A stretch of DNA of 64,000 nt from Bacteroidota bacterium (GCA_024642665.1 JAHEAR010000002.1:88570-152569); one strand, 5' to 3'; shown: positions 18,401 through 28,568, counted from the first letter of the stretch. Made by a program: numbers and translations. The notes: generated by a model not told the origin, from the sequence alone.

Positions 18401-21400
18401 TTTGATCACTGTACGTAACTCCTGGCGCACCATCGCAAATGTCATTCGCTGTCGCCATCCCTGTGCTACCCGGCAAGGTATCCTCATCACAAGAAACGGT
18501 TACGTTAGGTGGACAACTTATCGCTGGAGGTGCGTTGTCATCTATCGTGATAACCTGGGAACATGAACTACTGTTGTCACAAGCATCCGTGGCTATCCAT
18601 ATGCGTGTAATTGTATACTCCTGAGGACATCCACCGGCTGAAAACACATCAACGTAAATAACCTCAGGCAGCGCATCACAAATATCATTCGCCATTGCCA
18701 TCCCTGTGTTAACTGGCAGGGTGTTTTCATTACAGGCAATGGTCAGATTTGGCGGACAGGTTATAGCCGGTGCTGTATTGTCTTCTATATGAATTGTTTG
18801 TTCACATATACTGATATTCCCACAAGCATCCGTGGCCATCCAGGTACGGGTGATTATAAATTCCTCAGGGCATCCGCCGGCTGTGATTACATCACTGTAA
18901 GCCATAACCGGTGATCCATCACAATTATCATTTGCTACAGCCATACCTGTATTACCGGGCAATGTACTTTCATCACAATCAATGGTCAAACCAGGAGGGC
19001 AAGTTATTACGGGTGCGGTATTGTCTTCAACTTGAATCTCCTGTTCACATGTACTGCTATTACCACAATCATCTGTTGCTGTCCACAATCGTGTGATCAT
19101 ATAATTCTGAGGACATCCTCCGGGAGTCAGGATATCACTAAAGATAATATCTGGTGTACCACAGTTATCACTTGCAGTGGCCATCCCGGTATTTCCCGGC
19201 AATGTACTTTCATCACATTCAACGGTTACGGCCGGTGGACAAAACGTGATCATCACCGGCGTGTTATCTTCAACGGTAATCATTTGCTCACATGTACTGC
19301 TGTTTCCACAGGCATCGTTGGCTATCCAGCTTCGAATTATTTCATATTCCTGTGGACAACCACCGGGTAAAATTTCATCACTATAGGTAACCATCGGAGA
19401 ACCATCACAAAAATCCATTGCTATTGCCACACCTGTATTACCCGGCAAGGAACTCTCATCGCATTCAATGGTCACACTGGCGGGACATAGTATTGTTGGC
19501 AGTATGTTGTCTTCAATTGAAATAATTTGTTCACATGTGCTACTATTACCACAAGCATCTGTTGCGATCCAGGTCCGTATAATCGTAAACTCCTGAGGAC
19601 ATCCACCAGGTGTTGTTGCATCATTGTACGTTAGATCCGGTGCACCATCACAAATATCAGTTGCCAGCGCTGTTCCTGTATTACCGGGCATCGTGCTTTC
19701 ATCACAAGCTACTGTAATATTTACAGGGCAAATGATTGCAGGTGGAGTACTGTCTTCTACACTAATGACCTGACCACATGTGCTGCTATTACCACAGGCA
19801 TCCGTAGCAACCCATACGCGAGTAATAGAATACTCCTGCGAACAACCACCGGCTATGGTCACATCACTATAAGTAACAACCGGTGCACCATCACAATTAT
19901 CAATTGCACTGGCCACCCCTGTATTACCGGGCAATGTACTTTCATCACACTCAATGGTCAAACCCGGAGGGCAAGTTATAACGGGTGCGGTATTGTCTTC
20001 AACCTGGATGATCTGTTCACATGTACTGCTATTGCCACATTCATCTGAAGCCGTCCACAATCTTGTAATTATAAAATTCTGCGGACAGCCACCAGGGACT
20101 ATGACATCACTAAACATAATAGTTGGAGTGCCACAGTTATCACTTGCAGTGGCCATCCCGGTATTTACAGGCAAAGTACTTTCGTCACATTCAATCGTCA
20201 CATTGCTTGGACAAAATGTGATCATCACCGGGATATTGTCTTCCACCTCAATCACTTGTTCACAGGTGCTGCTATTGCCACAAGCATCTGCAGCAATCCA
20301 TGTTCGCGTGATCGTATATTCCAGAGAGCAACCGCCGGGGATTATGACATCACTAAACGAAACATCCGGTACGCCACAATTATCACTTGCTGTAGCAAAA
20401 CCGGTATTTCCGGGTAATGTACTTTCATCACATTCAACGGTTACGGCCGGTGGACAAAATGTGATCATGACCGGTGTGTTATCTTCCACGGCAATCATTT
20501 GCTCACAGGTGCTGCTGTTTCCACAGGCATCGGTGGCCACCCAGATACGATTTATATCATATGCCTGTGGACATCCACCGGGTAAAATGTCATCACTATA
20601 AGTAATCACCGGTGAACCATCACATACATCCATTGCCGTCGCTATACCTGTATTGCCCGGCATAGTGCTTTCGTCACATTCAATGGTCACACTAGCAGGA
20701 CACATGATTGTTGGTGGCGTATTGTCTTTTATGGAAATAACCTGTTCACATAGGCTGCTGTTTCCACATGCATCGGTGGCCACCCAGGTTCTGGTAATCG
20801 TGTATTCATTTATACAGCTTCCAGCGATGATGGCATCACTGTAACTCATCTCAGGTGAGACATCGCAATTATCTATAGCCGTAGCTATACCTGTCGCTAT
20901 AGGATCTGTACTTTCCAGGCATTCGATTGTTAGATCATCCGGACAGAAAGTGAATTCAGGAGGTGTATGATCTTCAACAGATATAGTCTGTATACAGATA
21001 CTGGTATTCAGACAATCATCGGTCGCAATCCATATTCTCTGTATTGAATATTCATGAGAACAGACACCGGCTATGGTAATATCACTATAACTAACTACCG
21101 GCGCTTCATCACAGTTATCAGTGGCAGAAGCCATCCCTGTAATTAAAGGGTCTGTACTTTCATCGCATTCGATTGTTATATCACCAGGGCAAAATGTAAA
21201 TTCTGGAGAAGTCGTATCATGCACAAGAATAACTTGTTCACAGGTACTGCTATTATCAAATTCATCCGTAAACGTCCACACCCTGGTAATGGTATACTCG
21301 TGCGAACAATCACCGGCTACCGTAATATCATTATAAGTAATAACAGGAGAACTAAAACAATTATCGGTTGCGGTCGCTAACCCTGTATTGGAGGGATCCG

Positions 21401-23918
21401 TACTCTCATCACACGCAATCGTAATATCTTCAGGACAATACGTTATCACCGGTGGTGCATCATCAGAAATGTAGATCATCTGAAGGCAGCTTGCTTCATT
21501 CCCACATTCATCCGTAGCTATCCATGTTCTGGTAATTGTAAGTTCCTGCGGTAACATTCCAGGCATGACCACATCACTATAACTGACTATTGTAATCCCA
21601 TTACAGTTATCTGTCGCCTGTGCTAAACCGGTATTCGAAGGATCTGTACTCTCATTGCATTCAAGAGTTACATCTATCGGACAGAAAACAATCGATGGGG
21701 CAATTGCATCATTAATCACTATCGATTGCGCACAAGTCGAGGTATTTCCACATACATCAGTTGCCATATAAACACGTATGAGTGTATATTGATTCGCACA
21801 TAATTGATTACTTATGATTTCCTCTATTAACGTTACCTCGGTTTCACCATCGCAATTGTCTGATGCTACAATCATACCCAATTCAACCCCAGGTACATCA
21901 CCGGAACATGACACTGTCAAATCCGATGGACAGGCTATAAACGGCGGTGTTTGATCCTCTATAGAAATCGTTTGAACGCAATCAGTTGTGTTTCCACATG
22001 CATCTGTGGCCACCCAGGTTCTGGTAATCGCGTATTCATTCTCACATACACCGGCGATCGTCACATCGGAATAGGTTATAACCGGCATTCCATCACAATT
22101 ATCTGTAGCTGTAGCCACTCCGGTATTCAGAGGATCGATACTTTCATCACATTCAATAATAATATCAGAAGGACAAAGCGTGAATAACGGAGGTGTACTA
22201 TCCCGGATAAGAATGACCTGCTGACAAGTTGCAGTATTTCCGGAAATATCTGTCGCCGTCCAGGTTCTTTCAATGGTATAAGCGTGAAGACAATCTCCTG
22301 AAATGGTCAAATCACTGTACCCTATCAAAGGAGAAAGATCACAATTGTCCGTAGCCGAAGCCATCCCTGTCAATAACGGATCTGTACTTTCATCGCATTC
22401 AATTGTTATGTCTGAAGGACAAAATGTAATAACAGGTGACCCTTCATCCAACCCGGTAATGAATTGATTACAAGTCGAGGTATTTCCACAAGCATCTGTT
22501 GCGATCCAAGTTCTGGTGATCGTATAGGTGCCGGGCTCAGGACCGGTGACTATGTCATCATTATAAGTTACTGTAGGGTTACTATCACAATTATCGGTAG
22601 CAGTAGCCATCCCTGTCATTAATGGATCAGAGCTTTCATTGCAGGCTATTGTAATGTCCGAAGGACAGGATGTGAATACGGGTGCAGTATTATCTGCTAT
22701 AGTTATCACCTGGATGCAACTGGTCAAATTTCCACAATCATCTTCTGCCAGCCATGTTCTCGTGATGATGAATTGCTGTGGGCAAAATCCTGCGACGGTA
22801 ACATCCTCATAGGTGATTGCAGGAGCAACATCACAATTGTCGATAGCAGATGCATATCCGGTATATAATGGTTCCGCACTCTCTGTACATTCAATGGTAA
22901 GATTTACCGGACATGTAATTGCAGGTGACGTCGTGTCAATAAAGGTAATCAGTTGAATGCATGAATCAACTTCCATACAATCATTGGTTGCTTCCCATTT
23001 CCGAATAATAAAATAATTGCCCGAACAGTTTCCGACACTATCCATATCTATATACGTAATGGTGGAATCCCCGTCACACCTGTCCCATGAGGTGGGATAT
23101 CCTGTCGATTCAGGATCTGTTGAAGAGCCACATGAGACAGTAATATCCGGTGCACATACGATTGCAAGCGGGCAGGTAATGTCAACACAATGTTCTTCTA
23201 TGGGCATCCCAAAAGGTGGTGATTCACCATCCCCTGAATATTCCCAGTTATATTGGATGACATGCTCATAGGTTGGCCACGTATTATCATTACCAAGATA
23301 TTGGGTTATGACAACTCCATCATCACCAATTAAATAACCCCCTTCCAGTGGATCCTCTCTTAAATCAAAGATGACTGATGGACAAAAATTTGAATTATCA
23401 AATGTTGAGTCCTCGAGTATAAAACAAATTCTAAATAGTTTAGTCCAACCTGATGTAGATATGTAAATTGGCTCGCCTCCATTACCCGGAAGCAGGTAAA
23501 TAGGTGCATTTACGTAGTCAGCAAAACCCGGGTCCGGTAAACCAAAATAATCGCTCCCAAAACCAGGTGGACCGGTATCCACTTCGGGATCGACTGGTTC
23601 GCCATTTGGCCCACAAACACAATAATTACCCTGAAGATCATAGATGTTATCAAACTGCATCGCAGAATGATCATAGAAAAAACGCATATTGATACCAAAT
23701 AGCTCAACATCCTCCATATCAGCCTGAAACTCTACATCCAGGCAATACTTAGCTTCAGCACAATCAATGGTAGGATTAGCAAAACGCACAGTAATATTAG
23801 CTGTTTCCTGAGCAATACCGCGTGTCACAAAGCAAATGAATAGCATACACGTAACGATCCATGGAAAAAATTTCCATCGATACATTCCACGATATATGCA
23901 CTTCTCTATCATAACCAT
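15438..23918 (-). CDS. giant T9SS-exported protein with about 26 HYR-like modules
   Basis: About 2826 residues from the ATG at 23918. ATGs at 23912 and 23885 and a TTG at 23930 are alternatives, and the 23885 start gives the most compact signal peptide, ending RGIAQ. An N-terminal domain of about 200 residues comes first. It is followed by about 26 modules of roughly 81 residues that resemble hyalin (HYR) repeats, each with CP..TIECDES, ATDNCD and ATDACGNSSTCEQ. Then come three other beta modules beginning AGDDQ or AGTDK, one PKD domain (YLWDFGD) and a type A T9SS sorting domain (VYPNPSANDFNV, then APGLYFIKIK). Most modules keep six cysteines. A long cell-surface adhesin is the likely role, by inference. 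It lies downstream of the 1512-residue gene with a 99-base gap. Confidence 0.93.
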   Translation of the reverse strand: MVMIEKCIYRGMYRWKFFPWIVTCMLFICFVTRGIAQETANITVRFANPTIDCAEAKYCLDVEFQADMEDVELFGINMRFFYDHSAMQFDNIYDLQGNYCVCGPNGEPVDPEVDTGPPGFGSDYFGLPDPGFADYVNAPIYLLPGNGGEPIYISTSGWTKLFRICFILEDSTFDNSNFCPSVIFDLREDPLEGGYLIGDDGVVITQYLGNDNTWPTYEHVIQYNWEYSGDGESPPFGMPIEEHCVDITCPLAIVCAPDITVSCGSSTDPESTGYPTSWDRCDGDSTITYIDMDSVGNCSGNYFIIRKWEATNDCMEVDSCIQLITFIDTTSPAITCPVNLTIECTESAEPLYTGYASAIDNCDVAPAITYEDVTVAGFCPQQFIITRTWLAEDDCGNLTSCIQVITIADNTAPVFTSCPSDITIACNESSDPLMTGMATATDNCDSNPTVTYNDDIVTGPEPGTYTITRTWIATDACGNTSTCNQFITGLDEGSPVITFCPSDITIECDESTDPLLTGMASATDNCDLSPLIGYSDLTISGDCLHAYTIERTWTATDISGNTATCQQVILIRDSTPPLFTLCPSDIIIECDESIDPLNTGVATATDNCDGMPVITYSDVTIAGVCENEYAITRTWVATDACGNTTDCVQTISIEDQTPPFIACPSDLTVSCSGDVPGVELGMIVASDNCDGETEVTLIEEIISNQLCANQYTLIRVYMATDVCGNTSTCAQSIVINDAIAPSIVFCPIDVTLECNESTDPSNTGLAQATDNCNGITIVSYSDVVMPGMLPQELTITRTWIATDECGNEASCLQMIYISDDAPPVITYCPEDITIACDESTDPSNTGLATATDNCFSSPVITYNDITVAGDCSHEYTITRVWTFTDEFDNSSTCEQVILVHDTTSPEFTFCPGDITIECDESTDPLITGMASATDNCDEAPVVSYSDITIAGVCSHEYSIQRIWIATDDCLNTSICIQTISVEDHTPPEFTFCPDDLTIECLESTDPIATGIATAIDNCDVSPEMSYSDAIIAGSCINEYTITRTWVATDACGNSSLCEQVISIKDNTPPTIMCPASVTIECDESTMPGNTGIATAMDVCDGSPVITYSDDILPGGCPQAYDINRIWVATDACGNSSTCEQMIAVEDNTPVMITFCPPAVTVECDESTLPGNTGFATASDNCGVPDVSFSDVIIPGGCSLEYTITRTWIAADACGNSSTCEQVIEVEDNIPVMITFCPSNVTIECDESTLPVNTGMATASDNCGTPTIMFSDVIVPGGCPQNFIITRLWTASDECGNSSTCEQIIQVEDNTAPVITCPPGLTIECDESTLPGNTGVASAIDNCDGAPVVTYSDVTIAGGCSQEYSITRVWVATDACGNSSTCGQVISVEDSTPPAIICPVNITVACDESTMPGNTGTALATDICDGAPDLTYNDATTPGGCPQEFTIIRTWIATDACGNSSTCEQIISIEDNILPTILCPASVTIECDESSLPGNTGVAIAMDFCDGSPMVTYSDEILPGGCPQEYEIIRSWIANDACGNSSTCEQMITVEDNTPVMITFCPPAVTVECDESTLPGNTGMATASDNCGTPDIIFSDILTPGGCPQNYMITRLWTATDDCGNSSTCEQEIQVEDNTAPVITCPPGLTIDCDESTLPGNTGMAVANDNCDGSPVMAYSDVITAGGCPEEFIITRTWMATDACGNISICEQTIHIEDNTAPAITCPPNLTIACNENTLPVNTGMAMANDICDALPEVIYVDVFSAGGCPQEYTITRIWIATDACDNSSSCSQVITIDDNAPPAISCPPNVTVSCDEDTLPGSTGMATANDICDGAPGVTYSDQILSGGCVQEYYIIRTWIATDACGNSSTCEQEIQVEDNTAPSITCPANLTIECEENTLPDNTGIAIANDNCGVPTVTFSDAFVPGGCPEVYTIIRIWTASDGCGNSSTCEQEIDVEDNTAPVITCPANLTIECDENTLPDNTGVAKAIDNCDGSPEITYNDAIIEGGCPQEYMIIRVWTVTDGCGHTATCQQVISVEDTTPPLITSCPADTLINCFGDIPEADPDLLMAMDNCGGQPIITFVGESVINQICSNQFTLIRTYMASDQCGNTSTCTQAIMVSDSIAPTIACPPDTTVLCADLVPVPNISDLVIIDNCDDTDFTFAFEDGITDSICANRYIIHRKFIIADACGNSAECIQQININDTIAPVINANPVSRMVSGCGVEALTNPPFSLVTASSSEDVFEDNTNLGNVSDVCGIASVNYIDIVTGTCPMIITRTWTLTDACDQSSTCTQTITVDDSIGPHVIACAVSRHYDDCDVAIITDPVFSTEMRRSSVQVFKNAANQGDVSDDCGISGVTYIDVKVFGCPTIINRTWTFSDACGNSSSCVQKITLCAKPDESLAGDDQALCNQSFTTLTGNDPLVGTGMWSVVQGTANILTPSSPVSQVTGLLPNESVTLAWTISNGFCPAQVDEVIISNSDSTSAAFAGDDLTVCDTGFFLSAEIPLLGTGEWSLLYGSGTIVDPFDPHSNFSNAPYGTEIGFEWTVRNGGCPSKSDTVVITTASKLDDPFAGTDKVYCDLPLVLLEASIPGPGKAKGHWSLYSGEGVIADPDAPSTSVTDLGIGKNVFVWTVSNGFCPSKSDTVSIFNTGEDGIQANFLISEMGCTDQAIYIFDISDNITDSTAYLWDFGDNTISFEADPVHYYTTSGIYTVTLIIYQGDCASLAVTKEIRIVECLLNEPDIQARNEILFANVYPNPSANDFNVKLKLREENDVLITLCNLQGQVVEEKQLIDETEVLTAFSTEAPGLYFIKIKVKDEVLVFKILKVK
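16740..23165 (-). repeat. tandem array of about 26 HYR-like coding modules, period about 243 bp
   Basis: The DNA of the giant gene repeats about every 243 bases (81 codons) over this span. I counted 26 modules by their CP...C...NC...C...C...C cysteine frame. Modules 6 and 23 form a divergent subclass (SNQ.TLIR.YMA), and 25 and 26 form another with a longer first half. The modules around 18980-19500 and 19950-20720 are near copies at DNA level. Examples are the same stretch beginning AATGTACTTTCATCACATTC near 19200 and again near 20415, and a similar pair near 18960 and 19933. This points to recent duplication inside the gene. Confidence 0.9.
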
Positions 23919-24029
23919 TCTGGCAATCAATATTTCGAAATAATTTTCATATTTATTGTGACTTGCCCCTTGATCCGGAAATCTATTTCACCTACTCTTA
24001 ACATCAAAAACACTATATTTTTTATATAC

Positions 24030-27000
24030 TTATTTAAATAACTGTCTGATCAATATTTGCTGATCAGGAAAATACCATTGAAATTCCTTTAATTCATTAT
24101 CTGCCTTAGGACGCCATTTTGAAAGACCTAACCCTTCCAATAGGATGGAAGTCCCTCCCATCCTGTACTTTTTCAAAATAGCCGACAAAACACCGTAATT
24201 CAATTCCATGAGGGCCGGTGTACCATCATATGCAAATGGCTTGAATGCATAGGCAATAGCCCCATCATACATAACTACACTTCCTTTTGCGTCTACCTTC
24301 GGACGCTGACGCAGAGAAATCATATAGCCCTTCGGCGATGTCATTTTTACTTTTTGATTATTTGAAAGCAATAAATTAGTTGGCGCAAAGTCAATCGCAT
24401 AAAACCCATTCGGTTCTTGTTTGGTCAAAGGCTCCTTATAAAGTCTCGCAGCATAGGTCATCCCAAATGGCCTGGACGGGTAAGATAACACACCCTCCAG
24501 TTGGGCATCCACAAATTTGTTTTGATCAAGCTTCACATATATTTGCTCTAAAGACATCGCCCAGTCATCCTTTTTGCCTGATTTCAACGACAGTAAATTA
24601 TTTCCATAAAAGGTACCCGAAACACCATAGTGATCAATCAGCAGATTTTCCGAATCGAAAATAATTTGTTGCTTCCCGCCAAATTTCAACTGATCAGGCA
24701 TGGTGACTCTAAAACGACTCACAAAAAATCCTTGCCATGCAGGATTAGCCGAAAAATATTTCTCCGGAAATTGCATCCCGGAAAGATTCTTTGAAATAGA
24801 AAAATCAGCAAATGCTTCTATGACCTCAAACGACCATCCATCGAGTCCCGGAATAGCAAATGGACTCATTTTGACGGTTGCCTCGAAATCATCCCAGGCG
24901 GTTGTATTAATATCTAAATAGGCTTCAACCGGATTTGCCCCGGTACTCGCATTGACTATAACGCCGGGCGTAAATGTATAGATACCCTTTAAATGAAAGG
25001 CATTAAAGCCATCACAATCAAAACCGATATAACTACCACTTTCAGGATCACCGGGCTGGCTGATTAATAGCTTAACAGGCTTTCCATCATACGCAGAAAT
25101 CGTTGATTCTTCTGTAAGGAAAAGTTTTAAATCTGTAAGATTAAATCCATTTGGTCTCATGTCGAGACCGGCCAGTCCAAACTTCAAAATCGGACCTTCC
25201 GGTGTTGTAAAAAATGCCATACAATTAACGCGGGCAACCTCTGATTCAAAATTGACACCCATCAGTACAAACTCAAAGCTTCCCTCTTGTTCAACAGGTG
25301 ACAATAGAGAAACTTCCTTAGTAATGGAGACAGGACAAACAAATGTTTCCTTTATGTCCTTGGTTTGCTTTTTAATTCTTTGTATAAAGGCAGCTTTATC
25401 CAAAACACTTTGCATCTTAAAAACACCTTTCCCTTGTTGTAACGCTTCCTCTTTAATATCCGAAAACGAATTTCCAACGGTTGATTGAACCGTTCCCTGA
25501 GTCATCATTCCATGCTCATCAATTTCTAAGTTGGTAAATTCCACCTCCAATTCTCCACCCAAAAATGGTATCGCCATTTTACCGGTACCGTTATTTCCTG
25601 ATAACGAGGTGACTTCCATATTAAAATGTCCTACCTGCAAGGTGCTTCCTACCCGAATGGCCACCTGATCTCTGTAAGGTAAGGGCGCCTGACAATAATC
25701 AGGTTCCGAGGATGATTGATTTTCAGATCCACAGGAGCAGCTAAAAGCTTTCTTTGGCACCTTTGGGACTTCAATCTCAATTTTTGAAAGTGCATAAGGT
25801 CCTGCTTCTCCTGCATTCGCATTGAGCGCCCAAAATTTCGGATGGACACCAAAGGTACTGTTAGAGACATGAAATCCAAGACCAAGTCCCGGTTGCCGCC
25901 CATCAAGTTCAAATTCCTCTTCCAACAAATCAACTCCTTCAACAGAAAGTGCTACATCTGCCAAAGAGACCCCACCGGTAGATAATGAAACCCGATCTAT
26001 TCCAAAAAATCTTCCTTTCGGAAGCTTAGGATGATTTATTTTAAACCCTTTGACCACGACACCCGTCAGATCAAATTCAAATTCGCCATCCGTCTTCAAT
26101 GAATCTTTGATTTGACTCATTTTCGCACTGATTGAATTACCGCCGAACTGACTAAAAGCGGTTTCAGGCATGCGCACAGTTAATGGGCCATTGATATTAG
26201 CATATGGCTTCCATTCCACACCACAAAATGGTGGAGCTTGCCGAATAGCAATCACACTTTCCGCAGTGGGCTCAATCTTAGCTTTCAGAAATGGAATATC
26301 GATATTCTCCTGCGGAAACAAATCCAAAGCATATCCGGCAGCATTTTCTTCTCTATAAATCCTTCCATTATAATCGATGGTATCGACGATTGGCACAGCT
26401 ACAATCTGGCCCTTGATAGCTGCATATTCAAATTCATTTTTCGCAATATTTAACTGCAATTCTTTAAATGAAAGTGCCCATCCACCGGCACTTCCATCCC
26501 CTAAGGATAAAAGATTAAATCCTTTCCCTGAAAATGAAATTCCATTTTCATCAATAATCATATTCTTCGTCAGCATCTCCAGGGCATTATTATGACCAAA
26601 CTTAAGTTCCTGGGGAAGAATAACTTTCAAATCTGTAAGGTAAAATCCTTTCCATCGGATATCCGGAATAACATAATTATCCGGAAGTTGGATGTTGGGC
26701 AAGTTACGAGCAGCAGAGAAATCAACCCAGCCATTTAAAACTTCAAACCGCCACTCATCCATACCGGGTATCGCAAAGTCCTGCATCAAAACTTCTGCTA
26801 TCACGTTGTCCCATGTTGTTGTATTTATATGCAGCTTTGCACTTGCAGGAACAGAGATATTACTTGCTCGTACCAGGACTTCCTTATCAAATTGATAATT
26901 ACCCTGCAGATTAAATTCTTTAAACCCTTCACAATTAAATTCTGCAAAACTTCCCTTATCGGGATTTAACTCACCAGGATTGGCTACAATATGAACTTTA

Positions 27001-28568
27001 TCATCATCAAATCCCGGCATGCTGGTGTGTTCTGAAAGGAAAAGTTTTAAATCCGAAATTTCAAAACCGGAATCATCCATACCGACTCCTGATATACCAA
27101 ATTTTGCATACCCTTCATTTCCATTAGGGACCAACATGACTGCATTGAAACTGGCACCTTGCGGTGTAAAATGCATTTCATTCACAATCAGATCATAAGG
27201 TATTTTCACATTATGATCCTTCAAAAGGATCTGATTCAATGAAAACGGTAATTGATTAGGGGCGTTTTGATTGATATTATTCGACCGGATCAAAATGTTT
27301 TGAATATCCGTCTCTGAAATTATTCCTGCCTCCACAAAATTTAAAGAGCCATTAAGCCCGCTTCTAACCCGGGCCAGCCAATTATCTTCCCGGTTAACAC
27401 TTACCGTTCCGGCAAACGCTTCATGCTTATCATTGATTTTTAGATTATCAAAACTTACTTCAACTTCAATATCAAGAAAGGGGATTAGAATGTTTCCGGA
27501 TCCTTTTGCTGCATCCCCTGAAGCATTTTGCAAATCCGTTATCACTAAATCAAAATGGCCAACATGGACCACATCATCGATGTATACCTGGTAAGCAGGC
27601 GTCTGATTCTTGGCTTGTTTGGGATCAAGGGCATGACAAAAGTCTTTATTCCTACCGGGGTCCTGAGGCAGATTGAAAGACCAAATTTCACTAATCCCAT
27701 TATTGTGGAAATAGCCGACCAGCTCCTGACCATTATCATCTCTCGCAAGTGCTCTGACGCGCCAAACATATTTTTTATCCTTGACTAACGGTGGCAATCC
27801 AACGCCATAAATCAATGAATTATTCTGAACTTCTGTCTGGTAGATCAGGGTATTATTTTCAAAATACTCCTGCACATTCTCAAAATCAGGATTGAGTTCC
27901 CTTAGCTCAAATATGTAACTGATATTGGAATAGTACAGAACAGAAATACCGGTTAGCTGCCAATTGAACATCAGATTGGCAGATTGACCTAAGCTTAACT
28001 CAAAATCCTGTCGTGGGAAATATAGCAAAGGAGGATCCAGCTGATTCAGAAACCCGCTGACACATACTTTATCAGATATGACTTTCTGACGCGCAAAATC
28101 GATCACTTCCACACAAATTGAATAATAATCTTCCGGTAAGACATTATCTAAATTATAACCTGTTATACCAACAAGATGATTAAGTTCAAAGTAAAAACTC
28201 AGATCTGAACCGTTGACCATGATAGGAAAACCTTTCTGTAAGGTAATGAGTGGTGGTGCAATGGATGGATCTGTCATCATCACAGGAGTTCCATTACGAA
28301 GAACCGTAAGTCGAAAATGCACTTGCCTGAATTGTTCTACCGGATCTCTTAACTCAATCAGGAAATTAATTTTCCCCCCGGTCGCTTCGATATGTCCAAA
28401 ATCACCGAGATATACCGTTGCAGAAGATAACGTTGAAGGCATCGCAGTGACCCAAATCGGATAAGCCTGGCCATATAACAAACCCCCTGATCCTGCACAT
28501 AGCATGAGAAAGATCAAAATATACTTCCTGATCAGTAAATTAGTTTCTATGATGGCTGTTATTTTCAA
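24030..28568 (-). CDS. 1512-residue secreted protein built from two copies of one long unit (TANFOR-like N terminus)
   Basis: Starts at TTG 28568. An in-frame TAA lies shortly upstream and the only early ATG is inside the signal peptide, so TTG seems the true start. A signal peptide of about 33 residues ends LLYGQ. The following AYPIWVTAMPSTLSSATVYL recalls the N terminus of Bacteroidota TANFOR-domain proteins, but this is a tentative match. The body contains two homologous units starting at about residues 336 (VGHFDLVITDL) and 979 (VGHFNMEVTSL). Shared landmarks are LKLFLSEH/LKLFLTEE, INTTTWD/INTTAWD, FAIPGMD/FAIPGLD and LPQELKFG/MPDQLKFG. No T9SS sorting domain is visible. It lies 53 bases downstream of the barrel gene, probably in one transcript. 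Function unknown. Confidence 0.88.
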   Translation of the reverse strand: MKITAIIETNLLIRKYILIFLMLCAGSGGLLYGQAYPIWVTAMPSTLSSATVYLGDFGHIEATGGKINFLIELRDPVEQFRQVHFRLTVLRNGTPVMMTDPSIAPPLITLQKGFPIMVNGSDLSFYFELNHLVGITGYNLDNVLPEDYYSICVEVIDFARQKVISDKVCVSGFLNQLDPPLLYFPRQDFELSLGQSANLMFNWQLTGISVLYYSNISYIFELRELNPDFENVQEYFENNTLIYQTEVQNNSLIYGVGLPPLVKDKKYVWRVRALARDDNGQELVGYFHNNGISEIWSFNLPQDPGRNKDFCHALDPKQAKNQTPAYQVYIDDVVHVGHFDLVITDLQNASGDAAKGSGNILIPFLDIEVEVSFDNLKINDKHEAFAGTVSVNREDNWLARVRSGLNGSLNFVEAGIISETDIQNILIRSNNINQNAPNQLPFSLNQILLKDHNVKIPYDLIVNEMHFTPQGASFNAVMLVPNGNEGYAKFGISGVGMDDSGFEISDLKLFLSEHTSMPGFDDDKVHIVANPGELNPDKGSFAEFNCEGFKEFNLQGNYQFDKEVLVRASNISVPASAKLHINTTTWDNVIAEVLMQDFAIPGMDEWRFEVLNGWVDFSAARNLPNIQLPDNYVIPDIRWKGFYLTDLKVILPQELKFGHNNALEMLTKNMIIDENGISFSGKGFNLLSLGDGSAGGWALSFKELQLNIAKNEFEYAAIKGQIVAVPIVDTIDYNGRIYREENAAGYALDLFPQENIDIPFLKAKIEPTAESVIAIRQAPPFCGVEWKPYANINGPLTVRMPETAFSQFGGNSISAKMSQIKDSLKTDGEFEFDLTGVVVKGFKINHPKLPKGRFFGIDRVSLSTGGVSLADVALSVEGVDLLEEEFELDGRQPGLGLGFHVSNSTFGVHPKFWALNANAGEAGPYALSKIEIEVPKVPKKAFSCSCGSENQSSSEPDYCQAPLPYRDQVAIRVGSTLQVGHFNMEVTSLSGNNGTGKMAIPFLGGELEVEFTNLEIDEHGMMTQGTVQSTVGNSFSDIKEEALQQGKGVFKMQSVLDKAAFIQRIKKQTKDIKETFVCPVSITKEVSLLSPVEQEGSFEFVLMGVNFESEVARVNCMAFFTTPEGPILKFGLAGLDMRPNGFNLTDLKLFLTEESTISAYDGKPVKLLISQPGDPESGSYIGFDCDGFNAFHLKGIYTFTPGVIVNASTGANPVEAYLDINTTAWDDFEATVKMSPFAIPGLDGWSFEVIEAFADFSISKNLSGMQFPEKYFSANPAWQGFFVSRFRVTMPDQLKFGGKQQIIFDSENLLIDHYGVSGTFYGNNLLSLKSGKKDDWAMSLEQIYVKLDQNKFVDAQLEGVLSYPSRPFGMTYAARLYKEPLTKQEPNGFYAIDFAPTNLLLSNNQKVKMTSPKGYMISLRQRPKVDAKGSVVMYDGAIAYAFKPFAYDGTPALMELNYGVLSAILKKYRMGGTSILLEGLGLSKWRPKADNELKEFQWYFPDQQILIRQLFK

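Noticed and set aside
17881..20601. Long plus-strand open frames (up to about 215 codons) inside the HYR giant
   Set aside because: They lie antisense to the repeat array and arise from its codon pattern. They lack signals or recognisable domains.
16740..23165. Regular repeats that could be mistaken for a CRISPR or satellite array
   Set aside because: The period is about 243 bases, in frame, and translates to one continuous protein with conserved cysteines, so it is a coding module array.
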